Source: Parasulfitobacter algicola (GTDB lineage: Bacteria > Pseudomonadota > Alphaproteobacteria > Rhodobacterales > Rhodobacteraceae). Taken from it: a stretch of 41,199 bases of DNA. Numbering within the stretch: position 1 is the first letter of the stretch; each line of letters begins with the position of its first letter. Location: the NCBI RefSeq assembly GCF_013315265.1, contig NZ_JABUFE010000016.1:1-41199 (forward strand). The letters are read 5' to 3'. Of the stretch, positions 26,541-35,071 are shown one piece after another. The position numbers were made by a program, and so were the translations under genes. Below the pieces are notes generated by a model. The model made no database searches and was not told the DNA's origin. It saw only the letters and a program-made list of their open reading frames with translations.

Positions 26541-27383
26541 ATGTCTGAACGTTCCAACAGACCGATTATAATCAAGCGTAAAAAGGTTATCGCGGGTGGC
26601 GGTCATCACGGCGGCGCGTGGAAGGTTGCATATGCTGATTTTGTGACTGCCATGATGGCGTTTTTCATGTTGATGTGGCTTTTGAATGCCACCACCGAAA
26701 GTCAGCGCAAGGGATTGGCCGATTACTTTTCACCCACCATCCCGATCACACGTACATCCGGCGGCGGCAGTGGTGCTTTTGGTGGAGAAAATGCTTTTTC
26801 TGATGAAATGTCTGCCCGTAATGTAAACCAAGCAAACGCCAGTCAGCTTGTTGAAGGGCTACAGGTGCTGACAAACACAGGTATCGACAGCGCTGACACA
26901 AGCGAAGAACAAGAGAATCAGAGGCTGGAAGCTCTGCAAGAAGCTCTTTTAGGTAGCGGCGGCGAAAGTTTTATTCCAGATGAGCTGATGCGCCATGTCA
27001 CAACCCGACTGACGGATGAAGGACTTGTTGTAGAACTTTTCGCGACAGAGGATGAGCCTTTGTTTTTAGGCCGTGATAACCAACCTTCAGATCTGATGAT
27101 CGCACTTATCGAAATGATTTCTGATGTCTTTTCTGTTGTCGAAAACAATATCGCCATCGAAGGGCATAGTCGCACAAAACCTATTGTTTTGTTGGAAAAT
27201 CCAATTTGGGAAACCACTATGGATCGCGCAGGGCGTGTACGTCAGATTATGGAAAGCTCAGGCTTTGATGCGGTGCGGTTGAAACGACTGATTGGAAATG
27301 CTGATCGCGAACCGATTACGGAAGATAGGATGTCTGTCCGAAATGACCGGATAGAGATTATCCTTTTGCGCCAAGGCAAATAA
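26541..27383 (+). CDS. motB: Flagellar stator protein MotB
   Basis: A 280-aa protein. A basic N-terminus (IIIKRKKVIAGGGHHGGAWKVA) leads into one membrane helix, YADFVTAMMAFFMLMWLLNA, carrying the proton-binding Asp33. A plug-like region follows (GLADYFSPTIPI). The C-terminal OmpA-like peptidoglycan-binding domain (about 170-275) has IAIEGHSRTKPI, the MDRAGRVRQIM helix and NDRIEIILLR. With MotA, not in this window, it would form the stator that drives rotation. GAGG lies seven bases before the ATG at 26541; upstream GTG and ATG starts are possible. It joins the GTPase block to the flagellar structural genes. Confidence 0.9.
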   Translation: MSERSNRPIIIKRKKVIAGGGHHGGAWKVAYADFVTAMMAFFMLMWLLNATTESQRKGLADYFSPTIPITRTSGGGSGAFGGENAFSDEMSARNVNQANASQLVEGLQVLTNTGIDSADTSEEQENQRLEALQEALLGSGGESFIPDELMRHVTTRLTDEGLVVELFATEDEPLFLGRDNQPSDLMIALIEMISDVFSVVENNIAIEGHSRTKPIVLLENPIWETTMDRAGRVRQIMESSGFDAVRLKRLIGNADREPITEDRMSVRNDRIEIILLRQGK

Positions 27384-27404
27384 CAATCCTGCAAATTTTA
27401 TCTG

Positions 27405-27419
27405 TTAGCATCATGTTAA
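27405..27419. promoter_or_regulatory. Possible CtrA-type site upstream of flgE
   Basis: TTAG, seven bases, TTAA matches the CtrA consensus TTAA-N7-TTAA with one mismatch. It is 55 bases before the flgE start. CtrA controls flagellar genes in many Alphaproteobacteria, which fits the location, but such short motifs also occur by chance. Confidence 0.4.
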
Positions 27420-27474
27420 GCACCAGTGCGCTAGGTGTTGGGCAATATATGTCGATGCAGCAGAAAGGCGCAAA

Positions 27475-28788
27475 ATGACGATTTCTTCCTCGCTTAACGC
27501 AGGTGTTTCAGGATTGGCAGCCAATGCCAGCCGTTTGGCAACAATTTCTGATAATATCGCCAACTCTTCAACATTCGGCTATAAACGGGCCATAACTGAC
27601 TTTCATTCGATGGTTATTTCAGAAGGATCCGGCACTTATTCCGCCGGTGGTGTCCGTGTCACAACAAGCCGTCTGATTGATGAACGTGGGCCGTTGGTAT
27701 CGACGAACAACCCGACCGATCTTTCTGTGCGTGGGCGCGGCATGTTGCCTGTTACGACAACGGCGGATGTCAACGTCAACAATGGCGAACAGGAAATGAT
27801 GCTGACGACCACAGGATCCTTTCGCACAGATCAGGATGGTGTCTTAAGAACCGAATCTGGCCTTGTTTTGATGGGCTGGCCCGCAAATGCTGATGGAACA
27901 ATTCCCAGTTATCCCCGCGATACGGATGATGGCTTGGAACCTATTCAGATTAACGTCAATCAATTTGGCGGTGAGCCAACAACGCGCATGTCTTTAGGTG
28001 TGAACCTTCCTGCAACAGATACTGAATTCGGTTCTGACGGAGATTCTCAGCAATTGTCGATTGAATATTTCGATAACCTTGGAACGTCGCAAAGTCTTTC
28101 CGTTGCGTTCACTCCGACTGTTCCAGCAGCTGCGGGTGCATCGAATGAATGGACAATGGTCGTGCGTGATTCGGCTAGTGGCAATTCTATCGTCGGTGAA
28201 TATACACTTACATTTAACGACAACCGCACAGATGGAGGTACTATTGCCTCTGTCACATCAAATCCGGCAGCAGGGGGTGGCACATATGATCCTGCAACTG
28301 GTGCATTTCAGGTCAATGTTCTTGGCGGACCGATTGACATATCAATCGGAACACCTGGCGATAGTAGCGGAATTACTCAACTTTCTGATAATTTTGCGCC
28401 AGTTTCGATTCTGAAAGACGGATCACCTGTTGGTAACATGACATCGGTTGAAGTCGACGAAAACGGATATGTGCGAGCGTTCTTTGATACCGGAATTTCG
28501 CGTACAATTTATCAAATTCCTCTGGTCGACATGCCAAACCCGAATGGCTTGGTGCCACTGGATGATCAAACCTATTCGGTGTCACCAGAAAGTGGGTCGT
28601 ATTTCCTTTGGGATGCAGGTGATGGCCCTACAGGCGATATTCTTAGCTTTTCACGCGAAGAATCGACAACTGACGTAGCTGGTGAGTTGACAAACCTGAT
28701 CCAGACACAGCGTGCATATTCATCCAACGCGAAGGTTATTCAGACCGTTGACGAGATGCTTCAGGAAACTACCAACATCAAACGCTAA
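27475..28788 (+). CDS. flgE: Flagellar hook protein FlgE
   Basis: A 437-aa axial protein with the typical N-terminal SGLAANASRLATISDNIANSSTFGYKR, in which the NIANSSTFGYKR part marks the rod/hook/HAP family, and a C-terminal helix VAGELTNLIQTQRAYSSNAKVIQ continuing to the DEMLQETTNIKR end. These two helices pack together in the assembled hook. The middle holds the variable surface domains. Length suits hook protein rather than the shorter rod proteins. It is exported by the flagellar type III apparatus, so no signal peptide is expected. First gene of an flgE-flgK-flgL-flgI set, 91 bases after motB, with a possible CtrA site upstream. Confidence 0.93.
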   Translation: MTISSSLNAGVSGLAANASRLATISDNIANSSTFGYKRAITDFHSMVISEGSGTYSAGGVRVTTSRLIDERGPLVSTNNPTDLSVRGRGMLPVTTTADVNVNNGEQEMMLTTTGSFRTDQDGVLRTESGLVLMGWPANADGTIPSYPRDTDDGLEPIQINVNQFGGEPTTRMSLGVNLPATDTEFGSDGDSQQLSIEYFDNLGTSQSLSVAFTPTVPAAAGASNEWTMVVRDSASGNSIVGEYTLTFNDNRTDGGTIASVTSNPAAGGGTYDPATGAFQVNVLGGPIDISIGTPGDSSGITQLSDNFAPVSILKDGSPVGNMTSVEVDENGYVRAFFDTGISRTIYQIPLVDMPNPNGLVPLDDQTYSVSPESGSYFLWDAGDGPTGDILSFSREESTTDVAGELTNLIQTQRAYSSNAKVIQTVDEMLQETTNIKR

Positions 28789-28823
28789 GTCTGATCTGAT
28801 GTCTAAATAACGGAGTCAAACCC

Positions 28824-30272
28824 ATGTCGATTACCAGCGCACTTTCTAATGCTGTCTCAGGGCTGAATGCAACGTCGCGCGCGGCAGAAATCGTCTCGTC
28901 GAATGTCGCCAATGCGATGACCGAAGGATATGGTAAACGCGAAATATCGTTATCATCCAGAACGACGGGCAACATGGGCGGCGTTCAAGTCAACGCTGAA
29001 CAGCGCATGGTAGACAAGGGTTTGATATCCGACCGCAGGCTTTCACAAGCAGAATTGGGATATTCTGCCACGCAGGCCGATTTTTTAAATGGCTTAGAAA
29101 AAACTATCGGCGTACCCGGCGAACCCGGATCGCTGACAGATACCTATGCAAGGTTTGAAGCGTCATTGCTGGCCGCATCAAGTCAACCAGACAGCAATGC
29201 GCGGCTTTCAAATGTTTTTGAGGCCGCCGATGATGTTGTAAACAGTCTAAATGGCCTGAACGACGCTGTGCAATTGGCGCGTGTTGAAGCCGACGCTGCA
29301 ATATCAAAAGATGTCGACCGCCTGAATACGACCCTTCAGCAAGTTGCGGATCTAAATTCTCAGATTCAAAGACATACGATTTCTGGTCTACCAACCTCGG
29401 CACTGCTGGACGAACGCCAAAAGGCTGTGGACAGCATTGCTGAAATCGTTCCGATCAAGGAATTACCGCGCGATAACAATCAGGTTGCCCTTATTACGAC
29501 CGGTGGTGCGCAGCTTGTCGATGGCGTTGCTGCACAAATTGAGTTTAGCCCAACGCCAACAATTGTTGCGGGCATGACAGTCGAAGCTGGCTCGGTGGGG
29601 CGCTTGGTTTTGAATGGTCGAGAAATTGACGGCCTATCAGGTTCACTTCGCGGCGGCAGTCTGGCTGCAAATTTTTCGATCCGCGATGACTTGGCCGTAA
29701 CGGCACAAAATCAAGTTGATGCACTTGCTCAGGATCTGATCGAGCGGTTTCAGGATCCTAATGTTGATCCAACAATTGGCGCCGCGGGTCTTGGTTTGTT
29801 TACGGATAGATCCGTATCCTTTGATCCAATGAATACCGACGGCATAGCAGAACGCATTACTGTGAATGCTGCTGTAGATCCATCACAAGGCGGCGACATT
29901 ACACGGCTAAGGGATGGTGTGGGCGCAACGACTGCAGGACCCAGTGGCGATGGAACGCAATTGATTTCGTATCACGACGCCTTGATTGCATCACGATCAT
30001 CTTCTTCATCAGCACTGACGACTTCCTCAAGATCAGCAAGTGGATTTGTCAGTGAAATGCTGTCGTCAATCTCGACCCAAAGACAATACACAGAGGCCGA
30101 CCAAAGTTTCGCCGCAAGCCGCACCAACAGTCTGCGTGATCTGGAAATCGCAAGCGGTGTAAATACGGACGAAGAAATGCAGAAATTGCTTTTGATTGAA
30201 CAGAATTATGCAGCAAATGCACGTGTTATTCAAACCATCGACGAACTTATGCAACAATTGATAAGGCTTTAA
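28824..30272 (+). CDS. flgK: Hook-filament junction protein FlgK
   Basis: A 482-aa protein beginning with SITSALSNAVSGLNATSRAAE and VSSNVANAMTEGYGKREI, the FlgK version of the axial N-terminal helix. It ends with ENYAANARVIQTIDELMQQL, the matching C-terminal helix. FlgK (HAP1) forms the first junction layer between hook and filament. A serine-rich stretch (SRSSSSSALTTSSRSAS) lies before the C-terminal helices. GGAG precedes the start. It is 35 bases after flgE and 3 bases before flgL. Confidence 0.93.
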   Translation: MSITSALSNAVSGLNATSRAAEIVSSNVANAMTEGYGKREISLSSRTTGNMGGVQVNAEQRMVDKGLISDRRLSQAELGYSATQADFLNGLEKTIGVPGEPGSLTDTYARFEASLLAASSQPDSNARLSNVFEAADDVVNSLNGLNDAVQLARVEADAAISKDVDRLNTTLQQVADLNSQIQRHTISGLPTSALLDERQKAVDSIAEIVPIKELPRDNNQVALITTGGAQLVDGVAAQIEFSPTPTIVAGMTVEAGSVGRLVLNGREIDGLSGSLRGGSLAANFSIRDDLAVTAQNQVDALAQDLIERFQDPNVDPTIGAAGLGLFTDRSVSFDPMNTDGIAERITVNAAVDPSQGGDITRLRDGVGATTAGPSGDGTQLISYHDALIASRSSSSSALTTSSRSASGFVSEMLSSISTQRQYTEADQSFAASRTNSLRDLEIASGVNTDEEMQKLLLIEQNYAANARVIQTIDELMQQLIRL

Positions 30273-30275
30273 AAA

Positions 30276-31286
30276 ATGAGTTTCACAGCAGTAAGTGACT
30301 TGTCACAAAGTCTTCAGAATCGTCGATATAATTCGCAGATTAAGTCAGATCTGAACCGCTTGGCCCAGGAATTAACCAGTGGTAAACAAACTGACATTGC
30401 AAAAGCTGTTGGCGGAGATTTTCGCCCCTTGGCCGGTATCGAAACATCGCTGACAAGTCTGGACGCTTACAAGCTGATCACAACCGAGGCCCAACAATAT
30501 ACTGCAACGATGCAGCAAAGCCTTGAGGTTGTTCAAACTCTATCAGAAGATATGTCATCAACTTTGCTGACCTCTACTGATTTCACAACACAATCGTCAG
30601 TTCGTGCCGCAGCCCGCGAGGCAGAAGGTAAATTTGAAAGCGTTGTGTCAGCGATCAACATATCCTCAAGCGCGGGCGCGATATTTGCAGGTGCTGAAAC
30701 GGCAGGCACTGCATTGGCGGATGCAGATACGATTTTATCAGATATACGCACAGCAATTGCTGGCGAAACAACAATCGCGGGTATTAAAACGGCAATCGAT
30801 GATTGGTTCGATACCACCGGTGGTGGGTTTGAAACAAATGCCTATCTTGGATCAGCGACTGCACGGTCAGACTTCAAAGTGAACAAGGCCGAAACTGTAG
30901 GGATAGATGTCAAAGCAGATGCTTCCGAAATTCGGTCTGTTCTAAAAGGCTTGGCTTTGGCGGCCTTGGCCGATGACGGAATTCCCTTGGATCAACCTGA
31001 CAACAACAGCGACTTACTGGATCTATCCAGATCAGAGTTGTTATCGGCAACCTCGGGTCTGGTTGGATTACGGGCCGAAATCGGTTCAGCGGAAGAAAGA
31101 ATTGAAACAGCGGCTGTCAGAAACCAGGCTGAAACCGCATCCCTGCAATTGGCGCGTAACAATTTGATTGCGGCAGACCCTTACGACACAGCAACTGAAA
31201 TTCAAAATCTGCAAACTCAACTTGAAACTTTATATGCTGTAACAGCGCGTCTATCGCAACTGTCACTGGTGGATTACCTAAGATGA
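30276..31286 (+). CDS. flgL: Hook-filament junction protein FlgL
   Basis: A 336-aa flagellin-like protein, HAP3, forming the second junction layer. The N-terminal helix (SQSLQNRRYNSQIKSDLNRL, then AQELTSGKQTDIAKAVGGD) and the C-terminal part (LVGLRAEIGSAEERIETAAVR and the ATEIQNLQTQLETLYAVTARLSQL region) follow the flagellin family. It is too divergent and in the wrong place to be the filament protein itself. The start follows flgK by three bases, and its stop overlaps flgI by four, so it is translationally coupled to both. Confidence 0.9.
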   Translation: MSFTAVSDLSQSLQNRRYNSQIKSDLNRLAQELTSGKQTDIAKAVGGDFRPLAGIETSLTSLDAYKLITTEAQQYTATMQQSLEVVQTLSEDMSSTLLTSTDFTTQSSVRAAAREAEGKFESVVSAINISSSAGAIFAGAETAGTALADADTILSDIRTAIAGETTIAGIKTAIDDWFDTTGGGFETNAYLGSATARSDFKVNKAETVGIDVKADASEIRSVLKGLALAALADDGIPLDQPDNNSDLLDLSRSELLSATSGLVGLRAEIGSAEERIETAAVRNQAETASLQLARNNLIAADPYDTATEIQNLQTQLETLYAVTARLSQLSLVDYLR

Positions 31287-32386
31287 TCCGTATTCTTGGG
31301 GTAATATTCGCAGTTTTTATCTGTACCAATATGGCATTTGCGGGTCCAATTCGGATTAAAGATCTTGTCGAATTTGACGGCGTTCGTGGCAATGATCTGG
31401 TGGGCTATGGATTGGTTGTTGGTCTGAACGGAACCGGTGACGGTATTCGTAATGCCCCATTTACCGAAGAAATTATGGCTAATATTTTGGAACGCCTGGG
31501 CGTCAACGTGACTGGTGAACAGTTTCGGCCCAAGAACGTGGCCGCTGTATTCGTGACAGCCGAACTACCGCCTTTTTCACGCGCGGGTTCGCAGATTGAC
31601 ATCACCGTTTCTGCTATCGGGGATGCTAAAAGTCTTTTGGGCGGCACCTTGATCATGACGCCTTTGAATGCCGCTGATGGTCAGATTTACGCAGTGGCAC
31701 AAGGTACAATCATCGCGGGCGGCGTATCGGCCGAAGGTGATGGTGCTAGCGTGGTGCAAGGCGTGCCAACAGCTGGTGTTATCCCATCCGGTGCGCGGGT
31801 CGAACGCGAAGTGGATTTTGACTTTGCAAGCCTGACAGAAATCAGAATGGCCCTTCGTACCCCCGACTTTACAACGGCCGGGCGTATTGAACAGGCTGTG
31901 AATGCTGCATTTGGGCGACCAGTGGCCAGAATGCTGGATGCCGGCACTGTCCAACTTGATATAAACGCAACACGCTTACCATCGGCGGCACACGCGTTGG
32001 GTCAGGTCGAAAATATTCTGGTTGAACCGGAACGAAAAGCAAAGGTTGTCGTTGATCAACGTTCTGGCACAATCGTCATGGGCGAAGATGTCCGGATTTC
32101 ACGCGTTGCCGTTTCACAGGGCAATCTGACACTTCGTATTCAAGAAGAACCCATTGTTGTGCAGCCAAACCCATTTGCAGAAGGACAAACAGTGGTTGTT
32201 CCGCGAACAACTGCAGAAATCGAAGAAGAACCAGGGATTGGGTTGGCGGAAATTTCGGGTGGCACATCGCTCTCAGAAGTGATCGCAGGTCTGAATGCCT
32301 TAGGTGTCGCACCCCGCGATATGATCGATATTCTGAAAAGCATAAAAGCCGCTGGTGCACTGCATGCAGAATTCATCGTAAGATAG
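31283..32386 (+). CDS. flgI: Flagellar P-ring protein FlgI
   Basis: A 367-aa protein with a cleavable signal peptide (about 20 residues ending AFA), as expected for the only Sec-exported member of this set. It forms the periplasmic ring around the rod in the peptidoglycan layer. Diagnostic stretches are IRIKDLVEFDGVRGNDLVGY and GLVVGLNGTGDGIRNAPFT near the N-terminus, GGTLIMTPLNAADGQIYAVAQG in the middle, and VDQRSGTIVMGEDVRI, then LNALGVAPRDMIDILKSIKA and AGALHAEFIVR at the end. It overlaps flgL by four bases and is the last flagellar gene here. Confidence 0.95.
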   Translation: MIRILGVIFAVFICTNMAFAGPIRIKDLVEFDGVRGNDLVGYGLVVGLNGTGDGIRNAPFTEEIMANILERLGVNVTGEQFRPKNVAAVFVTAELPPFSRAGSQIDITVSAIGDAKSLLGGTLIMTPLNAADGQIYAVAQGTIIAGGVSAEGDGASVVQGVPTAGVIPSGARVEREVDFDFASLTEIRMALRTPDFTTAGRIEQAVNAAFGRPVARMLDAGTVQLDINATRLPSAAHALGQVENILVEPERKAKVVVDQRSGTIVMGEDVRISRVAVSQGNLTLRIQEEPIVVQPNPFAEGQTVVVPRTTAEIEEEPGIGLAEISGGTSLSEVIAGLNALGVAPRDMIDILKSIKAAGALHAEFIVR

Positions 32387-32403
32387 ATTGCAATAAAACT
32401 CCC

Positions 32404-32443
32404 GATCAAAGGGTCCAACTTTAAACAGATTTACCCTTTGATC
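32404..32443. repeat. 11-bp inverted repeat between flgI and aroA
   Basis: GATCAAAGGGT (32404-32414) and ACCCTTTGATC (32433-32443) are perfect complements with an 18-base loop. No T run follows on either strand, so it is not a standard intrinsic terminator. It could still end the flagellar transcript by another route, stabilise its 3' end, or act as an operator for aroA, whose start is 42 bases on. Confidence 0.55.
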
Positions 32444-32485
32444 ATCGTCGGCTAAGAAGCGCTGAAATCAATAAGCGAGGCCGAC

Positions 32486-33838
32486 ATGTCCGGACACGGT
32501 AACCCCATTCCAATGACCGCCAGCAAGTCAGGGGGCCTTAAGGGTACAGCACATATACCTGGGGACAAATCAATCTCGCACAGGTCGCTTATCCTTGGTG
32601 CGTTGGCTGTGGGTGAAACACGGATTACCGGGCTTCTTGAAGGTGAAGATGTGTTGGACACCGCCAGAGCAATGCGTGCCTTTGGTGCAGACATTACAGA
32701 TCACGGTGATGGAAAGTGGTCCGTTCATGGTGTGGGTGTCGGCGGATTTGCAGAACCTGAAGCTGTTATTGATTGTGGAAATTCCGGTACAGGTGTCCGG
32801 CTGATCATGGGGGCGATGGCAACATCACCGATCACAACGACATTCACAGGTGATGCAAGTTTGCGGTCCCGGCCCATGGGGCGCATTACGGATCCAGTTT
32901 CCTTATTTGGCGCGCGATCTTATGGCCGCACGGGTGGTCGATTGCCCATGACGATCGTCGGCGCTGATAATCCAATCCCGGTCCATTATCGGGTACCCAT
33001 GCCCTCGGCCCAGGTCAAATCGGCAGTTTTACTGGCCGGGCTGAACGCACCGGGCCAAACCGTAGTGATCGAGCAAGAGGCGACACGCGATCACACAGAA
33101 AGAATGCTGACCGGTTTTGGTGCGGAATTAAACGTTGAAAATACAAAAGACGGACGCGTCATCACGTTGACCGGGCAACCAGAATTACGGCCACAAACGA
33201 TAACAGTACCCCGCGATCCAAGCTCAGCCGCTTTTCCTGTTTGCGCGGCACTTATCGTAGAAGGTTCAGATATATTGGTGCCCAATATCGGCCTTAACCC
33301 CACACGCGCCGGATTGTTTACCACTTTGCGCGATATGGGCGCAGATTTAACATATGAAAACGAACGTGAAGAAGGCGGCGAACCAACAGCCGATCTGCGC
33401 GTAAAATTTTCGCCCAATATGAAGGGCATCGAAGTGCCGCCAGGCCGAGCAGCCAGCATGATTGATGAATATCCGATCCTGTCGGTCGTGGCATCTTTTG
33501 CGGAAGGCACCACCACAATGAAGGGCGTCAAAGAACTGCGCGTCAAGGAAAGTGATCGAATTGATGCCATGGCCCGCGGGCTTGAAGCCTGTGGTGTCAA
33601 GATTGAAGAAGACGAAGATATGATGATCGTGCATGGCATGGGTGTGGGTGGTGTTCCCGGTGGTGTAACCTGCGAAAGCCGTATGGATCATCGCATCGCT
33701 ATGAGTTTTATGTGTCTCGGAATGGCTACGCAAAAGCCTGTCAGCATAGATGATGGCGGACCGATTGCAACGTCATTTCCAATCTTTGAACCCCTTATGA
33801 CAGAACTGGGCGCGCAAATTATCAGGACGACCCCATGA
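32486..33838 (+). CDS. aroA: 3-phosphoshikimate 1-carboxyvinyltransferase (EPSP synthase)
   Basis: A 450-aa enzyme of the shikimate pathway joining phosphoenolpyruvate to shikimate 3-phosphate. Conserved parts are [16 protein letters not shown], the [17 protein letters not shown] loop, [14 protein letters not shown], and the catalytic [17 protein letters not shown] and KESDRI segments. The [15 protein letters not shown] loop carries alanine where many bacterial class I enzymes have a different residue, and the overall sequence resembles the alphaproteobacterial (class II-like) type. It overlaps the next gene by four bases (ATGA) and heads the housekeeping run towards trpB. Confidence 0.95.
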   Translation: MSGHGNPIPMTASKSGGLKGTAHIPGDKSISHRSLILGALAVGETRITGLLEGEDVLDTARAMRAFGADITDHGDGKWSVHGVGVGGFAEPEAVIDCGNSGTGVRLIMGAMATSPITTTFTGDASLRSRPMGRITDPVSLFGARSYGRTGGRLPMTIVGADNPIPVHYRVPMPSAQVKSAVLLAGLNAPGQTVVIEQEATRDHTERMLTGFGAELNVENTKDGRVITLTGQPELRPQTITVPRDPSSAAFPVCAALIVEGSDILVPNIGLNPTRAGLFTTLRDMGADLTYENEREEGGEPTADLRVKFSPNMKGIEVPPGRAASMIDEYPILSVVASFAEGTTTMKGVKELRVKESDRIDAMARGLEACGVKIEEDEDMMIVHGMGVGGVPGGVTCESRMDHRIAMSFMCLGMATQKPVSIDDGGPIATSFPIFEPLMTELGAQIIRTTP

Positions 33839-34239
33839 CAAATGGCAGCTGTCTGTGTGGAAAAATTACGTATAAAGTCAGCGGTTCTTTGCGGCCAGTC
33901 GTCGCGTGCCACTGCCAACAGTGTCGCAAAACCAGCGGACACCATGTCGCGGCAACGTCTGCTTTGCGCGAAGATATTAAAATTCAGGGAAATGTAAGCT
34001 GGTATGCATCATCATCCGATGCACGACGCGGGTTTTGTGGAACCTGTGGATCGCAATTATTTTGGGATGGACCAGGATCGCATCTTTCAATTTTTGCAGG
34101 CACACTTGACACACCGACACATCTGAAATTGGCGGGCCATATCTTTTGTACGGATAAAGGGGATTATTACGATCTGACCGATAATCTGCCATGTGCAGAT
34201 GCTGATGATCCCAAATTGACTACACAGGTTAAAGATTAA
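33835..34239 (+). CDS. GFA-domain (CENP-V/GFA) zinc protein
   Basis: A 134-aa protein of the GFA family, named after the glutathione-dependent formaldehyde-activating enzyme. Zinc-binding cysteines are visible in SCLCGKITY (Cys6, Cys8), [12 protein letters not shown] and [11 protein letters not shown], in the family order. Most short family members have no proven reaction, so a formaldehyde role should not be assumed. It overlaps aroA by four bases, so it is co-translated with it; a structured gap separates it from cmk. Confidence 0.85.
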   Translation: MTNGSCLCGKITYKVSGSLRPVVACHCQQCRKTSGHHVAATSALREDIKIQGNVSWYASSSDARRGFCGTCGSQLFWDGPGSHLSIFAGTLDTPTHLKLAGHIFCTDKGDYYDLTDNLPCADADDPKLTTQVKD

Positions 34240-34287
34240 AGCATATATTATCCATGCGGCTGTTTTTTGCATAAGAAAATATATGCT
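34240..34287. repeat. 10-bp inverted repeat between GFA gene and cmk
   Basis: AGCATATATT (34240-34249) and AATATATGCT (34278-34287) are perfect complements 28 bases apart. A shorter ATGC/GCAT pair (34254-34257, 34269-34272) lies inside, so a branched or extended hairpin could form just after the GFA stop codon and 53 bases before cmk. No T run follows. Confidence 0.5.
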
Positions 34288-34340
34288 AGGTTTGGGCGTT
34301 GATATCGATCCGACTAATTTCAGAATTTCCAGAGGATTCC

Positions 34341-34958
34341 GTGAGCTTTATCGTAGCAATTGATGGCCCTGCGGCCGCCGGCAAAGGCACCATCAGCAAA
34401 GTTGTGGCGCGGCATTTTGGCTTTGTGCATTTAGACACAGGGTTGCTGTACCGGGCGGTGGGGCTGAAAATGTTGGATGGGACAGATGCAATATCAGCCG
34501 CCAAGGCCCTGGGCGCAACAGATCTGGACGCAGATGGTTTGCGCACACCCGAAGTTGCGCAGGCCGCATCTAAAGTGGCGGTCATCCCTGATGTCCGTAC
34601 AGCATTGGTCGATTTTCAACGCAGTTTCGCGCAACATAGCAATGGTGCCGTATTGGACGGGCGCGACATCGGCACAGTGATTTGCCCCGATGCAGACATC
34701 AAATTGTTCATAACAGCCAGTCCTGAAGTACGTGCAAGTCGTCGTTTTGCTGAACTAACGGCAAGTGGACATGACACAACCCCTGATCAGGTTTTGGCAG
34801 ACGTCAAAGCCCGTGACGCCCGCGACAGTCAGCGTGACGTGGCACCTTTGAAGCCTGCTGCAGATGCGGTCTTGATAGATACGTCAGATATGTCTATAGA
34901 AGCAGCCGTCGAAGCGGCGATAACAGCCGTACAGCACAAACGAGAGCAGGGTCGGTAA
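34341..34958 (+). CDS. cmk: Cytidylate kinase
   Basis: A 205-aa kinase phosphorylating CMP and dCMP. The P-loop GPAAAGKGT lies near residues 8-16, [11 protein letters not shown] contributes nucleotide contacts, [12 protein letters not shown] is the conserved central motif, and [16 protein letters not shown] contains the lid arginines. I chose the GTG at 34341, which follows AGAGGA and starts with [16 protein letters not shown] as in the family; the frame could be extended to 34299. cmk directly before rpsA is an old bacterial arrangement. Confidence 0.95.
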   Translation: MSFIVAIDGPAAAGKGTISKVVARHFGFVHLDTGLLYRAVGLKMLDGTDAISAAKALGATDLDADGLRTPEVAQAASKVAVIPDVRTALVDFQRSFAQHSNGAVLDGRDIGTVICPDADIKLFITASPEVRASRRFAELTASGHDTTPDQVLADVKARDARDSQRDVAPLKPAADAVLIDTSDMSIEAAVEAAITAVQHKREQGR

Positions 34959-34980
34959 ATACCGGCCCTATTGTTGTTTT
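34948..34980 (+). terminator. Terminator or attenuator at the end of cmk
   Basis: AGGGTCGGT (34948-34956) and ACCGGCCCT (34961-34969) form a 9-bp stem with one G-T pair and a four-base loop, followed by the T-rich ATTGTTGTTTT. The stem contains the first base of the cmk stop codon. It may reduce read-through from cmk into rpsA, which probably has its own promoter. Confidence 0.6.
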
Positions 34981-35071
34981 GGTGAAACCGTTTCGACCAA
35001 TGGAAATCCCAAGACCGGCGGAGACAACCGCACGGCCCGAAAAATGTAAACGTAAGGAAACTGAAAGCTAC

